Shown: positions 1-11,746, counted from the first letter of the stretch. The stretch: 64,000 nt of DNA from Toxoplasma gondii ME49 (GCF_000006565.2 NC_031478.1:6534212-6598211); one strand, 5' to 3'. Numbers and translations are program-made. Notes: generated by a model not told the origin, from the sequence alone.

Positions 1-2402
1 GCTTCCATTCCTGTAGGAAATCCGTGACTTTTTGTTGTATGCTGATCTGGTTTTTTCGACTTTGTGAGTTTTTTGACGGACACGCCCGTCCAAATCGTTG
101 CGGTTTCTTCCAAACCCGCGTCCCTCGCCACGGTTTCCACTCACTGGCTTCCGTGGTTCTGCTGCTTACGTCTACCCGAAAACTCCCGGGTCGCGGGTTT
201 CGTAGGAAATAGTTTCGTTTTGGCGCCTGGGGAGGGCAGCAGCTTCTGGCGCGCGCGCGCGTGCTGGGCTGAAACGCGACGAAGTCCGCTGTGAGTGTTG
301 CTGTTTCTCTTCTCTCGTCTGCTGTTTTGAAACCTGCAGCTCGTTTCGCCTCTCTGGCCAAGCAGGAGAAAGCAGGCTACGTGTTTCTGCAGTTTCTGGT
401 TTCTGTTGATCGCTCGTTGGCGCTTTGCTCCTGCACCGAGAGCACTGTCGCGACCCAGTTTCTGACGGCGGAGAGAGGTGCGCGCGCACCCTGCCTCTCG
501 CCCCTCCCCCCGCTGTGAGCACTTTCGGTTCCATGAAAATCGCGAAGAAAACTGGGCGGGGGGTTTTGCGCGCACGTCAAGTGAATTGTCGTAAGCGAAG
601 CGAGGGCCTGCGTTCTTTTCCCAGTTCTTTTCGCTCTTTTCTTTGCCAGAAACGGTTGCTCAACCCCTCCCGCTGTCGGAAAAGGGGAGAAACTCCGTCG
701 CTGCGCACGCCAGTTTTCGGCCCCGTTTCGAGTTTTTGGAAAGCGGGGTGTGCGACCCCGCGAAAAATCAACTGAGAAGACCGGTTTTTCGGACCGCGAG
801 GAAAAGTGCGGAGAACGTACTGACTCGGAAAAGCGAGCACTTCTCGTCTTGCGGATTCGTGCGCAGAGGCACTTTTTTCCGCGCGTTTTTTCTCCTTCTC
901 TGATCTTTTTCGCGCTTCTGCTCCGAACCCGCGGCGGCACTCGCCGACCTAAAGTGCCATCTTTGCTTTTTGCTCGAGACGCGACCGTCGAGAAGGCAAA
1001 TGTCTGATTCCTCTGCGTTCTTTCCGTGTCGCGCTAGACGAGGGGATCGGGAAAATTCAAAGGACGACGCCCCTCTCTTCTTCCCAGCTCGCGCGCGTCG
1101 CACAAATACGCGGGTGCAGCGCAGGATTGAGTGTGCCCGCAAAGTGGGCTTTTTCGTTGCGGCGAAAGTTCCAGCGAACCTCTCTTGTTTTTCCTCACCA
1201 CTTTGAAGTTCCCTCGTTTCAACCAAACGCCCCGCTCTTTTTTGCGCAATTTTTGAAGCTGCCGGATTCTTAATCACTGGGAAGAAGAGGGATTCCTCGT
1301 CTCACGGTCAGCGCTGACAAACTCTGGGTCCCGTCTCCAAAGTCTCGCTTCCAGTCCGTCTTTCGTTTCCGTCTCTTTTCTCGCAAGTTTCGAGTCGAAA
1401 ACGTGGCTTCGGGGATTCTATTTTTTGCATGTTCGTGGGAACTTTCGTGCGGTTCTCGCCCTCTCTGGAAACGCAGCCTTGCACGATTCGAATCTGGGCA
1501 CTTGACTGATACTTGTATCCAAGAGCTTGACGAAAGAAACTGGGGGTTCTCCTGATGCATGTGGACGCGTGGGGAAGTGCTCTCTTTTGTGGCTGCCGAC
1601 GGGGGAATTGATTCGTTTTCTCTGCGGAGAAGCGCCAGGTTCTGTTGTGCGTCGCCGCCATCTCAGTCGTAAGAAACATCAGAGAAGCCAGAGGCTTCTC
1701 TCACTGAAACAGGGGCTTGTCGCTGCTTTCCCGTCCGATCTTCTGTGCCCTCTGCCCACGTTTTCCCTGCCTGACAAGCTCCAGCGTCTTCAACCGTCTT
1801 TGTAGGTCGACTCTCTTGGCAAGCCTTCCACGCTCAAGCTCCGGTCCGCGTTCACCGGGAGTCTGTCGACATAGTCTGCGTGCGGATGTATATACTCTGT
1901 AGATGCGGGTGTTTGTCTCCCCGAGTTCTGAAGGCTGTGGAGAGAGACAGTCCGGCAATCGTTGCTTGCGCCTCTGATGTGCCGACCTCTCTCCGACTTT
2001 TCACCGTGTGGGGCTGAAAAGGAGAGTTCCCCATTCCTTCCACTCTTGCAGCCATCCTTTCAATCGAAGGTGCGTCTCTGTTCTCCCCTCCCCTACACCC
2101 CGTGCTTTGCGTCCTTTCTCCCCTTCACAGCTAACCGTGTCTCACGGGCTCTCTGGCTTTCTTCGCGTTTTTTTGTTCCCCCTCTTCTCATTTCACTCTC
2201 CCCTGCCTTCTTGTAGCGCGAGACCGTCTCCACGTCCTCCCCTCTTTGGCTGTCGTCGTTCTGTTCGACGTCGCCTGGGTCCGTTTTTGAGGAAAGCGGA
2301 GATCGAGAGCGGACTTTCAGGGCACACAGAGTCTCTTAAAAGAGAAAAGGGTCTTTGAGACTCTCCACCCCGCCCTTGCTCGTTCCTCTGCCTCTCCTCT
2401 CC
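1..2402 (+). promoter_or_regulatory. 5' flank of the AP2 gene
   Basis: No coding region is supported here; the short open frames on both strands have no recognisable protein character. The stretch is pyrimidine-rich with many CTCTC and TTTCG runs, as is usual for coccidian promoters and long 5' UTRs. Two copies of the coccidian heptanucleotide WGAGACG are present in reverse orientation (CGTCTCA at 1298-1304 and CGTCTCT at 1370-1376). That motif is known from T. gondii promoters; its use here is an inference from position. The first ATG codons of the AP2 frame are at 2403 and 2412. Confidence 0.4.
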
Positions 2403-5400
2403 ATGGAGGCGATGGCAGAACCTACGCCGCCGGCTCCCGGGGGCGAGATGTTGCGAGACGCCGTGCGGATGGAGACATCGCTTCCAGAGAAGAGCGTGGG
2501 CGCGGACCTTTCTTCAGAGAGTGTGGCAAACACAGTAGAGGAGCGCGGAACGAGCCTCCCCGACCCCGCTGCGCAACTGCAAGACGCCGACTTGAGTTCT
2601 GGAGACCTCGCGGCCGACAGGTCCACGGAAATCGCGCTGTCCACTCAGCTCCAGCTCGAGCAGCTCGACGCTCTGCAGCGCCATGTGCAGAAGCAGCTGC
2701 TGGCCGGTGTCTCGAGTCTGGCGACAGAGTCCGAAAAGCTGCAGACCGGGGAAGTAGGGGCGCCATTCGCGGGAGTCTCAGGAGACAGTGGAGACAGCGA
2801 GGAGGGGCGCGAGGCCCTCGCTTCAAAGACAGGCGAAGCGCCCGACGCCGCAGAGAAAGGCCCCGCCGCTGCGCACTTCAAGGCCAAGGGCTGGGGCAAC
2901 GATGCCGGTTTAGCCGCGTTGTCGGGCGGGACGACGGTTGAAGAGGAAGGCGAGAACTCGTCGTCTTCTCTCGGCTTCTCTGCGTCTTCTCCCGGCGGCC
3001 AGGGAAGCGGCGAGGACACAAGCGCACTGCTCCCCGCGACTAGCGCCGTAAAGCAAGGCACCCAGGACGACCTGCGGCTCCTCGTGCTCCAGGAGTCGAT
3101 GATCAAAGGGACCCCTGGGGTCGCGCTGCCGACTCTGGAAGGCGCCGGTGGCCGCGTGACTCCGAGCGCGTCGGACCAAACTTTCTCGTCTATTCAGTTT
3201 GCCGAGGAGGCGCAGAGCCCCCAGAAACCAACCACGCTCCCAGCGCTGCTGACGGCCGGGAAGCGCACCCGCCGGGGTCAGGCCGCTACCGGTTCCGACG
3301 CGGCAGAGGGCGAGGCGAAGGCGCTCGCGAGCCCGAGCGCGCTGCGCTTCTGTGGAGAGAATCCCCAGTCTTCGCTGTCGACGCCACAGGACGTGGACGC
3401 CCACGGCCAGTCAACTGAGGCGACGCCCGCCTCCAGCGTGCATGCAAGTGGCGAGCGGAAGGCGAAGCGCGAGGAGCCCGAGCCGATGAAGACTCGACGC
3501 CTGGCGCGCGCGGCGGCGCAGGCAGCGGCGCTGGCAGCGGCTTCAAGCGGTGGCCAGGACGGAGCCGCGAGCGTGAAGGATGGAAAGACAGACCTTTCCG
3601 TGTACTTGTCTCAAGAGGGCCTCGCCAGCCAAGTGGCTCTCGCGCAGTCGTCGTCGGGCCCGCTCGCAAACGTCGCGGGGGCCCATCCGGGCCTGTACCT
3701 GGACGAGGCGTCGGCGCTCGCAGGCCTTGTCCCCGGAGTGGGGAAAGGCGGTGTGTCTGTCTCGACAGTGCCCGGCGCCGAGTGCCCACCGATGAACGCG
3801 TCGCTGCTGCCAGTGGCCGCGGGTCTGGCGGGCCCCGGGACCCCGGGTGCTGCAGGCCCCCTGCTCGCGTCGACGCACCTCGCGCACCCTGTGTCGGGTC
3901 TCGCGGGGGTTGCAGGCCCACAGGGCGCAGGCCTCGGGGGGGTCTCGGGCCCGCAGGGAGGCTCTCCGGAGTTCGACCGTAACGACTTGCTGATGAGGCC
4001 TGGGGTGAGCTACTACGGCGGCCGGCAGGCCTGGGTCGCGGAGATCAAGTACGGGGGCAGGAGACGCTTCAAGGTCTTCAGCGTCGCCAAGTACGGCTAC
4101 GAGGGTGCGAAACAGATGGCCGTAGACACCCGCGAGCGATGGGAAGAGGCCCGAGAAGCAGGCGAGCTCGACCAGCTGATGATGAGTTCGCAGCGACACC
4201 AGTGCCCTGTCCAGAGTGGAGTCAAGGGGGTCTACTACGACACCGCCCGAAAGGGCTGGAGAGTTGTTGTCACGCTGAACTGCAGACAGATGAGCAAATT
4301 CTTCCTCGCGAGCAAGTTCGGAAATGCAGAGGCGAAACGTCTTGCCATCGAATGCCGACAAATGTGGCTCGACGCGATCCAGAACGGCCGCGCCGACGAC
4401 GTCTTCGAGAAGGCCCGAAAACTCGTGTCTTTCAAAACCAAGGGTGTCAACGGCGCAGGAGCCGGTACAGACCGCAGCGGTGCAGGCGCGGGCGCAGGCC
4501 TGACACCCAACACCGCGGTAGGGACCGCCCCTGGCGTCTGTGCAGGCGCGACACCTCACGCGTCGGCACCAGGCATGCTGGCTTCGCGGTTCGCAAACGG
4601 AGCCGCGGGCGCATCCCCTCAGGGCGTCGGAGCGGCAGGCGATCTGTCGCACTCGGCCCTGCTTGCGGGCGGGGCTGGAGCCCCGCTGCAGGGCCCGTCG
4701 CCGGCGGACTTGTTGAATTCTTCGCTCTCGTCTTTGGGGAAGTTCGGGGCGCCCCAAGGGACGTTGGCGGAGGGGACCAGCAGCAGCTGTCTGTTTTCAA
4801 CTGCGGGGACGCCGTCGCGGAATCTGCGTGACGCGTCCAACGAGCTCCTCCTCGCAGCTGCGGCAGCCAACGCGTCGTCCGCGCACACAGGCACCGCCGC
4901 GCTTCTCTCGGGGCGTCCGGGTGGCGCCGTGGGCGCCGGCGCGGGCTCGAACGGCGGGGCCAGCGGCGAGGGGAGTGCCTCGCTAGCCGTAGCTGCCGCG
5001 GCTTTCCTGTCGCCCTCCGCACTCACGTCTGGGCCGAGGGGCGAGCGGGGAGACACCCCGGGGACTTGCGGGGCGAACCCGGCCGGGAACTCCCCGACCG
5101 AAGAGAACGCAACAGCGGGCCAGCAGACCGGCGCTGTGCTTCCAGCGGGGACGACGCCGGGGACGCGCCCGTCGCCGGGCTTCGGACTCGCGTCCTTCTC
5201 AGGAGCTGGTGGGGCACCGGGAGCCTGCGCAGAGACTGGTGCCACAGGGACAGGGGCGGCGGGGGACGCGGGGGCCGCGCTTCTCGCTGTGGCTAGCCAG
5301 CAGCGCTTCGACCCTAAACTTCTGCAACAACACCCGCTCGCGGAGCAGCAGCTCGTTCTACAGCAGTGGGGCGAGGCCGCCGCGGCTGTCGCTGGAGGCG

Positions 5401-8012
5401 TTGGGATTCCTCAGACACTCTTCTCCTCTTCGGGCTGCGCCGAGGGTGAGAGCAACGCGAATGGGACTATGCGGGACCCTGTGGTCGCAGCGAATCAGCA
5501 GCAGCTGCAGCTGCAACTCCTTCAAGAGCTGAACCGCGGGGCGTCTCTCCCACCTCTCCTGGACGTCCTCTGGGGGCCCTCCGTCGCGGGCACAGGCGCC
5601 GCGGCAGCCGCACCTGGAGACCGAGAGGCAGGCGCGACCCAGGGCGCCGAGGGCGCCTGCGGCGTGGGCGAGAACGGCGAGCTTGTCACGCTCCCGGCTG
5701 GGGCGACGCGGGAGGAGACGGCTGGCGGAACTCCGTCTTCGCTCCTGACCATGGGCCTGGGGGGCCAGGAAGAAGGTGCTGCAGGCGAGGGCGCCGCGGG
5801 GCAGAACGGTTGCGGAATCTCCGCGCCGGTTCTGTCGCTGCTTCTTCAGCAACAAGGCCTCCACCACCAACAGCTCGCGGCCGCAGCCGCGGCTGCGGCG
5901 CGGGGCTGCGCCCCGCCGCAGGGCCCGGGGACTGGAGCCCTGTGTGGATTCAACCGCGACGGGAATATGGTGGTGTTGGGAAACCCGATCGCGGGCACTC
6001 CGGGGTGTCTCCTTTCAGGGTCCGCGTCCGGGGACGGCACAACGAGCGCCGAGAAGCGCGGCGCGAATCCGCTGGGAGGCGCACTCGGCAACGCCATGGG
6101 CGCCGGCATGGCCGGCCACCTCGCGGGCGATACACTTCTTGGCGCGGGGGCCTCCCGACTTGGGAACGCCGCGACGCCGACGGGCGCCTCGGGCTCCAAG
6201 CGGCGCCGCACTCAGCAGGGAGGGGTTGGGCTCCAGGGTTCGAACGCTGGCCCTGGCAGCGGAGCGGGTGTGGGATCGCGGAGACACCAGAGACAGGGGA
6301 AGGATGCGTTGGTTGCTGGCGGCTTAGGAGGCGCAGGAAACACTGGCACCGGGGACTGCGCGGGCGCAAAGCCCGCCGGCGTGACTGGCTCCGAGAGCAG
6401 CACCTGCGACGTGAGGGGGGTCTATCTAGACACGCGGAACAATGCGTGGGCGGCAACCATGGGGGTCCACGGACGCAACGTGAAGAAGAGTTTCGCTGTC
6501 GCGAAGCACGGCTACGAGACTGCGTTGCAGCTGGCGATTCACGCGCGGAGGCAGCTGGAGCGAATCTACTGGGGTTCCAGCCCCGGCGACGAGCAAGACG
6601 CTTCGCTGCTCGCAGCTGGGCGCGGAAACAACGCCGCGGCGGCCGGGGCAGCCCACGCGGCCCCCGCTGCGACGGGAGCCCTGCCCGCGTCGCTCGCGGC
6701 TCCGCACCAGGCGGCTCCAGCTGTGCCGCAGACACTGCTCCATACCCAGCAGCCGCTGCAGTCCCTCCAGGGGCTCTGTTGGCCCGCGCCGGGTGGCATC
6801 GCCCAGGGAGCGACGGGGGCCGCAGGCGCATGTGCGAGGCCCGAAGATGAGATGACGGCGAGCATGGCGGCGCTGAGGGGCGCGATTCTGGACCCCGCTT
6901 CGCTGTCTCGGCTCTCAGGCGAGGAAGCGGCAAGCGCGGAAGCGGCTGCACGAACGGCCGTGGCCGCAGGGTCTCTTCTCTACGGCGCGCCGTTCGGCTC
7001 CTCGCTGCCTGCGGGCCTCGCCGCGACCCCAGTCGTAGCGACGCCGAGCGGCGCCGCGGAAGGGGCGACTGAGTTGTTGACCCCTGGCGGAGATCCGAGG
7101 GGCGTAGTCGGGGCGGGTCGCGTCCGCACCGCAGGTGAGGAGACCCACGAGGGGACGGCGCGGCAGGCGGTCCCCGGTATGCTGGGCGCGACTGGAGACA
7201 GTCTGCTGTCTCCGGGCCTAGGGATGACTGCTGGCGCCTCCTCTGGGGTGCTGCCGGGAGGCCCCACACTCTTGGGCTCGGGGCTGGAGGGCCGCGAGGC
7301 GTCGCTGAACATGGCGAATCTCATTGCGACAGCTTCGGCAGGGAACTCGCCCTCTGGTGGGTTGATCGTGCGCGACGCTCTGGCGGCGCTGCTCCTTCAA
7401 CTCGACCCTCAACAGCGGATGGCCCTTCTGCAGGGCGACATGAATTCGCTCAACTCGCTGCAGACTGCCTTTCTGCAAAACTCGCAGTTCTTCGCACCGT
7501 CCTGTGCACCAGACGCGAACCAGCTCTTCGTAGGGGCGAACGCACCCGCGGGCACTGGGCCCTTGGGGGCGGCAGCCTCGGAGCGTTGTGCGCCGTCGCT
7601 CGTGCTCGGTGCCGAGGGGACAGCGAATGTGGGGTGCGTCGGAGTCCCCGCGGGCCAGGCGAAGGAGACGAACGGGGCGGCGAGTCCCGAGAAAGAAGCA
7701 GAGGAGCACGGAGCTGCCGAGGGGAAGGTGGAGCGCGCCTTTACGTTTTCTGGAAAAGAAGAAGAGCTCAGGGCAAGCAAACAAGAAGAAACCGGGAAGG
7801 AAGAAGTGAGCGAAGCTGTCAACATGTCTGGTCTGCGCACATGCAACACAGTGATGGCTCCCGACCTCGCAGGAGTGGAGGTGACGACTCAACAGACTGT
7901 TGAAGGGGGAGAAGCCGTGAACGGCAACAGCGTCGAAGCGAGAGAAGGCGCGAAAGAGGAACCTGAGCTAGAGAAGCCAGAGGAGAATGCAGCGCCCAGT
8001 GAGGAGCAGTAG
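2403..8012 (+). CDS. AP2X-7: AP2-domain transcription factor with three AP2 domains
   Basis: Single-exon gene for a nuclear sequence-specific DNA-binding protein of about 1869 residues. Three ApiAP2 domains are visible: residues about 530-585 (around SYYGGRQAWVAEIKYGG), about 606-660 (GVKGVYYDTARKGWRVVV) and about 1336-1392 (DVRGVYLDTRNNAWAATM). Each has the family pattern of an early Gly-Val/Tyr, a central Trp, and a Phe-x-(V/A)-x-K-(Y/F/H)-G segment before an alanine-rich helix. Domains one and two are separated by only about 20 residues; the third lies about 680 residues further on. The rest is Gly/Ala/Ser/Gln-rich low complexity, with a charged Lys/Glu tail. The start is the first ATG in frame, at 2403 (ATG also at 2412); the frame is open slightly upstream but without an ATG. 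The symbol rests on memory that AP2X-7 is the gene next to DXR on T. gondii chromosome X; the AP2 call itself is certain from sequence. Confidence 0.95.
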   Translation: MEAMAEPTPPAPGGEMLRDAVRMETSLPEKSVGADLSSESVANTVEERGTSLPDPAAQLQDADLSSGDLAADRSTEIALSTQLQLEQLDALQRHVQKQLLAGVSSLATESEKLQTGEVGAPFAGVSGDSGDSEEGREALASKTGEAPDAAEKGPAAAHFKAKGWGNDAGLAALSGGTTVEEEGENSSSSLGFSASSPGGQGSGEDTSALLPATSAVKQGTQDDLRLLVLQESMIKGTPGVALPTLEGAGGRVTPSASDQTFSSIQFAEEAQSPQKPTTLPALLTAGKRTRRGQAATGSDAAEGEAKALASPSALRFCGENPQSSLSTPQDVDAHGQSTEATPASSVHASGERKAKREEPEPMKTRRLARAAAQAAALAAASSGGQDGAASVKDGKTDLSVYLSQEGLASQVALAQSSSGPLANVAGAHPGLYLDEASALAGLVPGVGKGGVSVSTVPGAECPPMNASLLPVAAGLAGPGTPGAAGPLLASTHLAHPVSGLAGVAGPQGAGLGGVSGPQGGSPEFDRNDLLMRPGVSYYGGRQAWVAEIKYGGRRRFKVFSVAKYGYEGAKQMAVDTRERWEEAREAGELDQLMMSSQRHQCPVQSGVKGVYYDTARKGWRVVVTLNCRQMSKFFLASKFGNAEAKRLAIECRQMWLDAIQNGRADDVFEKARKLVSFKTKGVNGAGAGTDRSGAGAGAGLTPNTAVGTAPGVCAGATPHASAPGMLASRFANGAAGASPQGVGAAGDLSHSALLAGGAGAPLQGPSPADLLNSSLSSLGKFGAPQGTLAEGTSSSCLFSTAGTPSRNLRDASNELLLAAAAANASSAHTGTAALLSGRPGGAVGAGAGSNGGASGEGSASLAVAAAAFLSPSALTSGPRGERGDTPGTCGANPAGNSPTEENATAGQQTGAVLPAGTTPGTRPSPGFGLASFSGAGGAPGACAETGATGTGAAGDAGAALLAVASQQRFDPKLLQQHPLAEQQLVLQQWGEAAAAVAGGVGIPQTLFSSSGCAEGESNANGTMRDPVVAANQQQLQLQLLQELNRGASLPPLLDVLWGPSVAGTGAAAAAPGDREAGATQGAEGACGVGENGELVTLPAGATREETAGGTPSSLLTMGLGGQEEGAAGEGAAGQNGCGISAPVLSLLLQQQGLHHQQLAAAAAAAARGCAPPQGPGTGALCGFNRDGNMVVLGNPIAGTPGCLLSGSASGDGTTSAEKRGANPLGGALGNAMGAGMAGHLAGDTLLGAGASRLGNAATPTGASGSKRRRTQQGGVGLQGSNAGPGSGAGVGSRRHQRQGKDALVAGGLGGAGNTGTGDCAGAKPAGVTGSESSTCDVRGVYLDTRNNAWAATMGVHGRNVKKSFAVAKHGYETALQLAIHARRQLERIYWGSSPGDEQDASLLAAGRGNNAAAAGAAHAAPAATGALPASLAAPHQAAPAVPQTLLHTQQPLQSLQGLCWPAPGGIAQGATGAAGACARPEDEMTASMAALRGAILDPASLSRLSGEEAASAEAAARTAVAAGSLLYGAPFGSSLPAGLAATPVVATPSGAAEGATELLTPGGDPRGVVGAGRVRTAGEETHEGTARQAVPGMLGATGDSLLSPGLGMTAGASSGVLPGGPTLLGSGLEGREASLNMANLIATASAGNSPSGGLIVRDALAALLLQLDPQQRMALLQGDMNSLNSLQTAFLQNSQFFAPSCAPDANQLFVGANAPAGTGPLGAAASERCAPSLVLGAEGTANVGCVGVPAGQAKETNGAASPEKEAEEHGAAEGKVERAFTFSGKEEELRASKQEETGKEEVSEAVNMSGLRTCNTVMAPDLAGVEVTTQQTVEGGEAVNGNSVEAREGAKEEPELEKPEENAAPSEEQ

Positions 8013-11000
8013 GACATGAATGTCTTCAGGCGGATCGGTAGTTCCTGAGACGAAGAATGGAGAGCGACGAGCGCCTCGTGGATGCATGCGTGGGTATCGG
8101 TGTGTAGATGCACGTTTGCCGATGCATGCGAGAAAACCATGTAGAAGTCGTCGCGCATTCGTCCTGGTTGATTCCATAAAAATTCTGTGTCTTGGCAAAC
8201 AACAGTTACAGTTCGGGGACGAACGCTCCCCTGCCGCTTCCGTGCAACGTTTCGAGAAGCAGATGCACAGGAGATCTGAAATTCTGATTCACGACCTGCT
8301 TTTCTCGGTGCCGCAGGGCGCACGCGCTCCTGCAGACAAATGGATGACACATCGTGTAAAAACGCGGAATCACAAGGTCTCTTCCGGATAGACGAGAGGA
8401 CCCAGAGGTGAACATTTTGTAACAGTGGGCGCAACGCAGAGAGGAGCACTAGAGTGGCGGACTCTGGGGCGAGGGCTCAGCTGCGCGGCGTCGATGAATG
8501 GACAGCGTGACGTCTTTCGTCTTTTCAAATGCTGGTCGCCTCGTTGGCTGCTCCCCGTTTGACGGTGAAGATCTCTCCAACTCGAGGCACTTGTGTGACG
8601 GAAAATGTCACACAAAGCGTTCCGTTTTTCTTCATGTGCGCTGCAAACATGGATGCTCAATTATACATGAATGGAAGGGGTGAGTGCGAGAGAAGGCTGG
8701 GACTTGAGAGTCACGGAAAGACGACTGAACAAGAAACTCTTTCGTCTGTCGCAGAAAAACTGCACGGACGCATCTTCACACAGACCACTTGACTTTTTTC
8801 TCTGTCGCAAGTTCCGTAAAGTGCATGCGCGGCCTTCGCCATGGAAAGTAGCATCATAGGGTGTCGTGGTTTGTGGTCTCTTTTCTTTCCCTGTGCTCTT
8901 CTCGTTGCGGCGGGGAACGTGGAAGAACAGGGACAGATCGCTCCCTGTACACGGAGTGCGTAGGACTCGCGATAGACGGCACAAGGAGCGTTTCCGGGGT
9001 CTTCTGTCGTCAGACGTATGGACAGAGCCTTGATACAAAGAGTTGAAGGAAAGTTCGGGAGGCGGAACGGGAGACAGGCATTGTGGTTTCTTTCGCGGGC
9101 GTTAGGCACGGCTCTGAATTCGTGGAAAAGACAGTGTCATTTCCTGACTGCGAAGCCATCGCAACATGTCTCCTGTGTTCCTCAGCATTTTTCGCTCCTG
9201 AAAGACGCCACATGCGTCGCCAAGTGTGTTGCCCGCTGCTGACGAATGTGACCTGATGCTTGATCGTCTGCGCGTCTCCGTTTTCCATCTCTTCCTATAC
9301 CCTGTACATGCGGGCGTGGTGCGAGTCGAAGTTCCCCGCCGCCTGAACTCGCTTTTCCCGTGGAAGAATCCAAGTTTTTGCTGCGTCCTTTGCTGTGTTT
9401 TTTCTTGGGGGACGTTTGTCGACTGTCTCAAAAAAGACCAGAGTGTTTTTAAAGACGAGATTCTGCGGGGGCTCCGTCATTCCGTCGTTTGAACGGGACG
9501 TTTCCGGAAGTAGGGTCGCCCGCTTCCCATTATACTAACAGTGTCTGAGAGCTGAACGTTTATATACGTACGTGCCTGTCCTGTTGGCCGTGTTCTTAAA
9601 CCGCGTCTTCCTCTAGGAAGAGTCGATTTCGATACTTTGTCTTGCCTTTTCCGCTGGCCCCGACATGCGTATTGCTTCGCTGAAGTGAAGGAGCGGAAAA
9701 GTGAAACAGCTCATAAAAGGTGAAAGCTCAGGCGCCGTTTTTCCCCCTTTGGCAAACCGTCTCTGCCGTTGACGCCTTCCGAACGCAGTGGAAACAGTTC
9801 TTGTGGATGGTTCTGTCGCGTCACGCGTTTGAACACTCTGCGTGGGCACCCCTAGTAGATACTGCACAGATGAGCACTGCGTACCTCTGCAGTCGCTGCC
9901 CACGTAGTCGGCGAAATTTGCATACCCACACGAGCCTAGGCTTCAGACAAAGTGCGAAGGAACCCAGAAAAGCGTTCTTGGGCGTATTCTGCAAACAGCA
10001 GGCAGCGTACGATTCTGGAGATGTTGCTTCTCTGAAAAAATGTGACTCAACGGAGGTCTTCAAGTGGGAGTCTCTGCACCTGTCTGCAAGAAGAAAGAGG
10101 CCGAACGGGATTGCACGGCGATAATGCAGAGTCGGGGAAATCAGGTGAAAGGTCCTTTCTCATTCAAGATCTGAAAGTACACACGGAGGTCATCATGAGA
10201 AACCGTCACCCAACCCCAAAACTCGCGCTGATTCACAGGTGATGTGTTTAGTTAATCTTGTCAGTTACTAAGAGGAAAGCACTCGGGTTCAATCGTAAAA
10301 ACGTCGTCACCCCCGTGGTCTTCCCTGGGAGTCCCCCACCCGGATACTAACCGGGCCTTGCGATGCTTTCTACTTTGGAGCTCTGAAGGCATCCGCTGTA
10401 TTCGGCACGGTGTGATCGACAGCGAAGATCGTTTACGTACAGTGAATGCCTCGCTAAATAAAAGACTTATTGTGATGCCTTCTTGTTCTGCCTTAATCCT
10501 ATGCATGTGGGTGTAGGCGGTAAACTCGTTCAACGCCCGGCAGCAGTCGCAAGCGCCCGCGACGTTCGTGTTTTTTTGTGTTGAGCATCTCTTGGATTCA
10601 CAAGATGGTAGTACCTTTTGCAGTTGACACTGGTTCCTCGCGAGAGTGACACTTCTTCGGTGAGGCGGTGACACAAAGACAATCTTTACAAAATGTTTTT
10701 GTACGCGGATGTTCATGCACGTGGTTCGTTTATGCGGCGCAGTCGAATAGGCAGCAAAGACACTCGACCAGTTACACATGAACCCGTGATTTCAAATACC
10801 TTCTGGAACCGCAGGCCAGGCGACCAAAAACGAGCCCGAATAAAGAGAGAATATCTACCAGTAAGATCAAAAATGGCTCTGTGCTTCGTGACACGTGGAA
10901 GGGAGCTGAAAGGCCGCTGGAATGTGGTTTCGGGACAAGCTCAGCTTCCGTTTACTTCTCTCTGCGCTTGATCACTTCCGCCCTCCCCCTTCGTCTACGT

Positions 11001-11746
11001 TATCTAGACCGATTTTGTCCCTGCTTTGCCTTGTTCATCTCGATGCACTCTCTTTCTCTCAATCATTCTCTGTTCTGTCCTTTTCCCTTCTCTTTCTGCC
11101 CACCTCTTTTTCTCCACGTTGCCTGTCTCCTCTCGCCGGCAGACCGGCTGTCTCCGTTCTCCGTTCCCCCCTCTCTCTCCGTGCTCTTTTCCATGTTTGC
11201 ACCGGGCGAAGAAGACTTCGATCCGTGTATTTCGCACAGAGTGTCACAGGAAGGAGACTAAGGAGGTGGCTAAGATAACTGTACAGCAGACCTTCAAGAT
11301 CTCCGCCAGTAGTTGAACTCGTCGTACATACTCTCTAGACAACAGCAGTTTTCATGAACTTACGCATCCCCTTTTGAATATGTGTCGGGGATTTTGCGTG
11401 TTCACTTCCTCGGCTTAAAGGCCCTCGCTGCTGTGCGAGCCCAGTGATCAGCGTCGAAGACATCCTGCACAAAAACCGGCAATTGACAGAAACATCTGGA
11501 GATTTTCAGCGACACACAGGGTCCGTTCGCTTCACCTCTGAGCTTGTCGAAAGACCCCGAGTGTCAAAAAGAGTGCGAAAACACCTTCCACGCCGACGAC
11601 TTCCAGACTCAACGCAGGCACACTGAGCATTCGAAGACGCACGCAGCCTCTACGTCTTTCCATCCAGCACTCGGGCATATAAACACGAGCGCGTGAAAGT
11701 CCAGGTGTCTGCCACAAAGGAAACGAACAGTGAACATCTTTAGGCC
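8013..11746. other. Tail-to-tail intergenic region between the AP2 gene and DXR
   Basis: It contains the 3' ends of two convergent genes. I found no convincing protein-coding exon; the longest open frame (9720-10124, plus) has no domain or splice support. Close to the AP2 stop are two TGCATGC motifs (8083-8089 and 8123-8129) and a TGAGACG heptamer (8046-8052). A 5S rRNA-like sequence is annotated separately within it. Confidence 0.5.
10302..10424 (-). rRNA. 5S rRNA-like sequence, probably a diverged copy
   Basis: Read on the minus strand, this 123-nt stretch follows eukaryotic 5S rRNA from end to end. It has a 5' stem; CACACCGTGCCGAATACAGC, where 5S has the CAUACCAC and GAAUACA blocks; CGGATGCCTTCAGAGCTCC in place of the usual CGGATCCCATCAGAACTCC; and GGCCCGGTTAGTA followed by GGGTGGGGGACTCCCAGGGA. 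The two ends can pair (CGCTGTC with the 3' GACGACG side, one mismatch). Five T residues follow at 10301-10297, the usual pol III stop. The conserved AAGTTAAGC block is altered to AAGTAGAAAGC, with an insertion. In T. gondii the working 5S genes are, to my knowledge, within rDNA units, so this dispersed copy may be a pseudogene. Homology is well supported; function is not. Confidence 0.7.

Noticed and set aside
3543..4757. 404-codon minus-strand open frame inside the AP2 gene (also 5950-7269, minus)
   Set aside because: Antisense shadow of a GC-rich, Ala/Gly-rich exon. It runs across two AP2 domains on the other strand and has no domain of its own.
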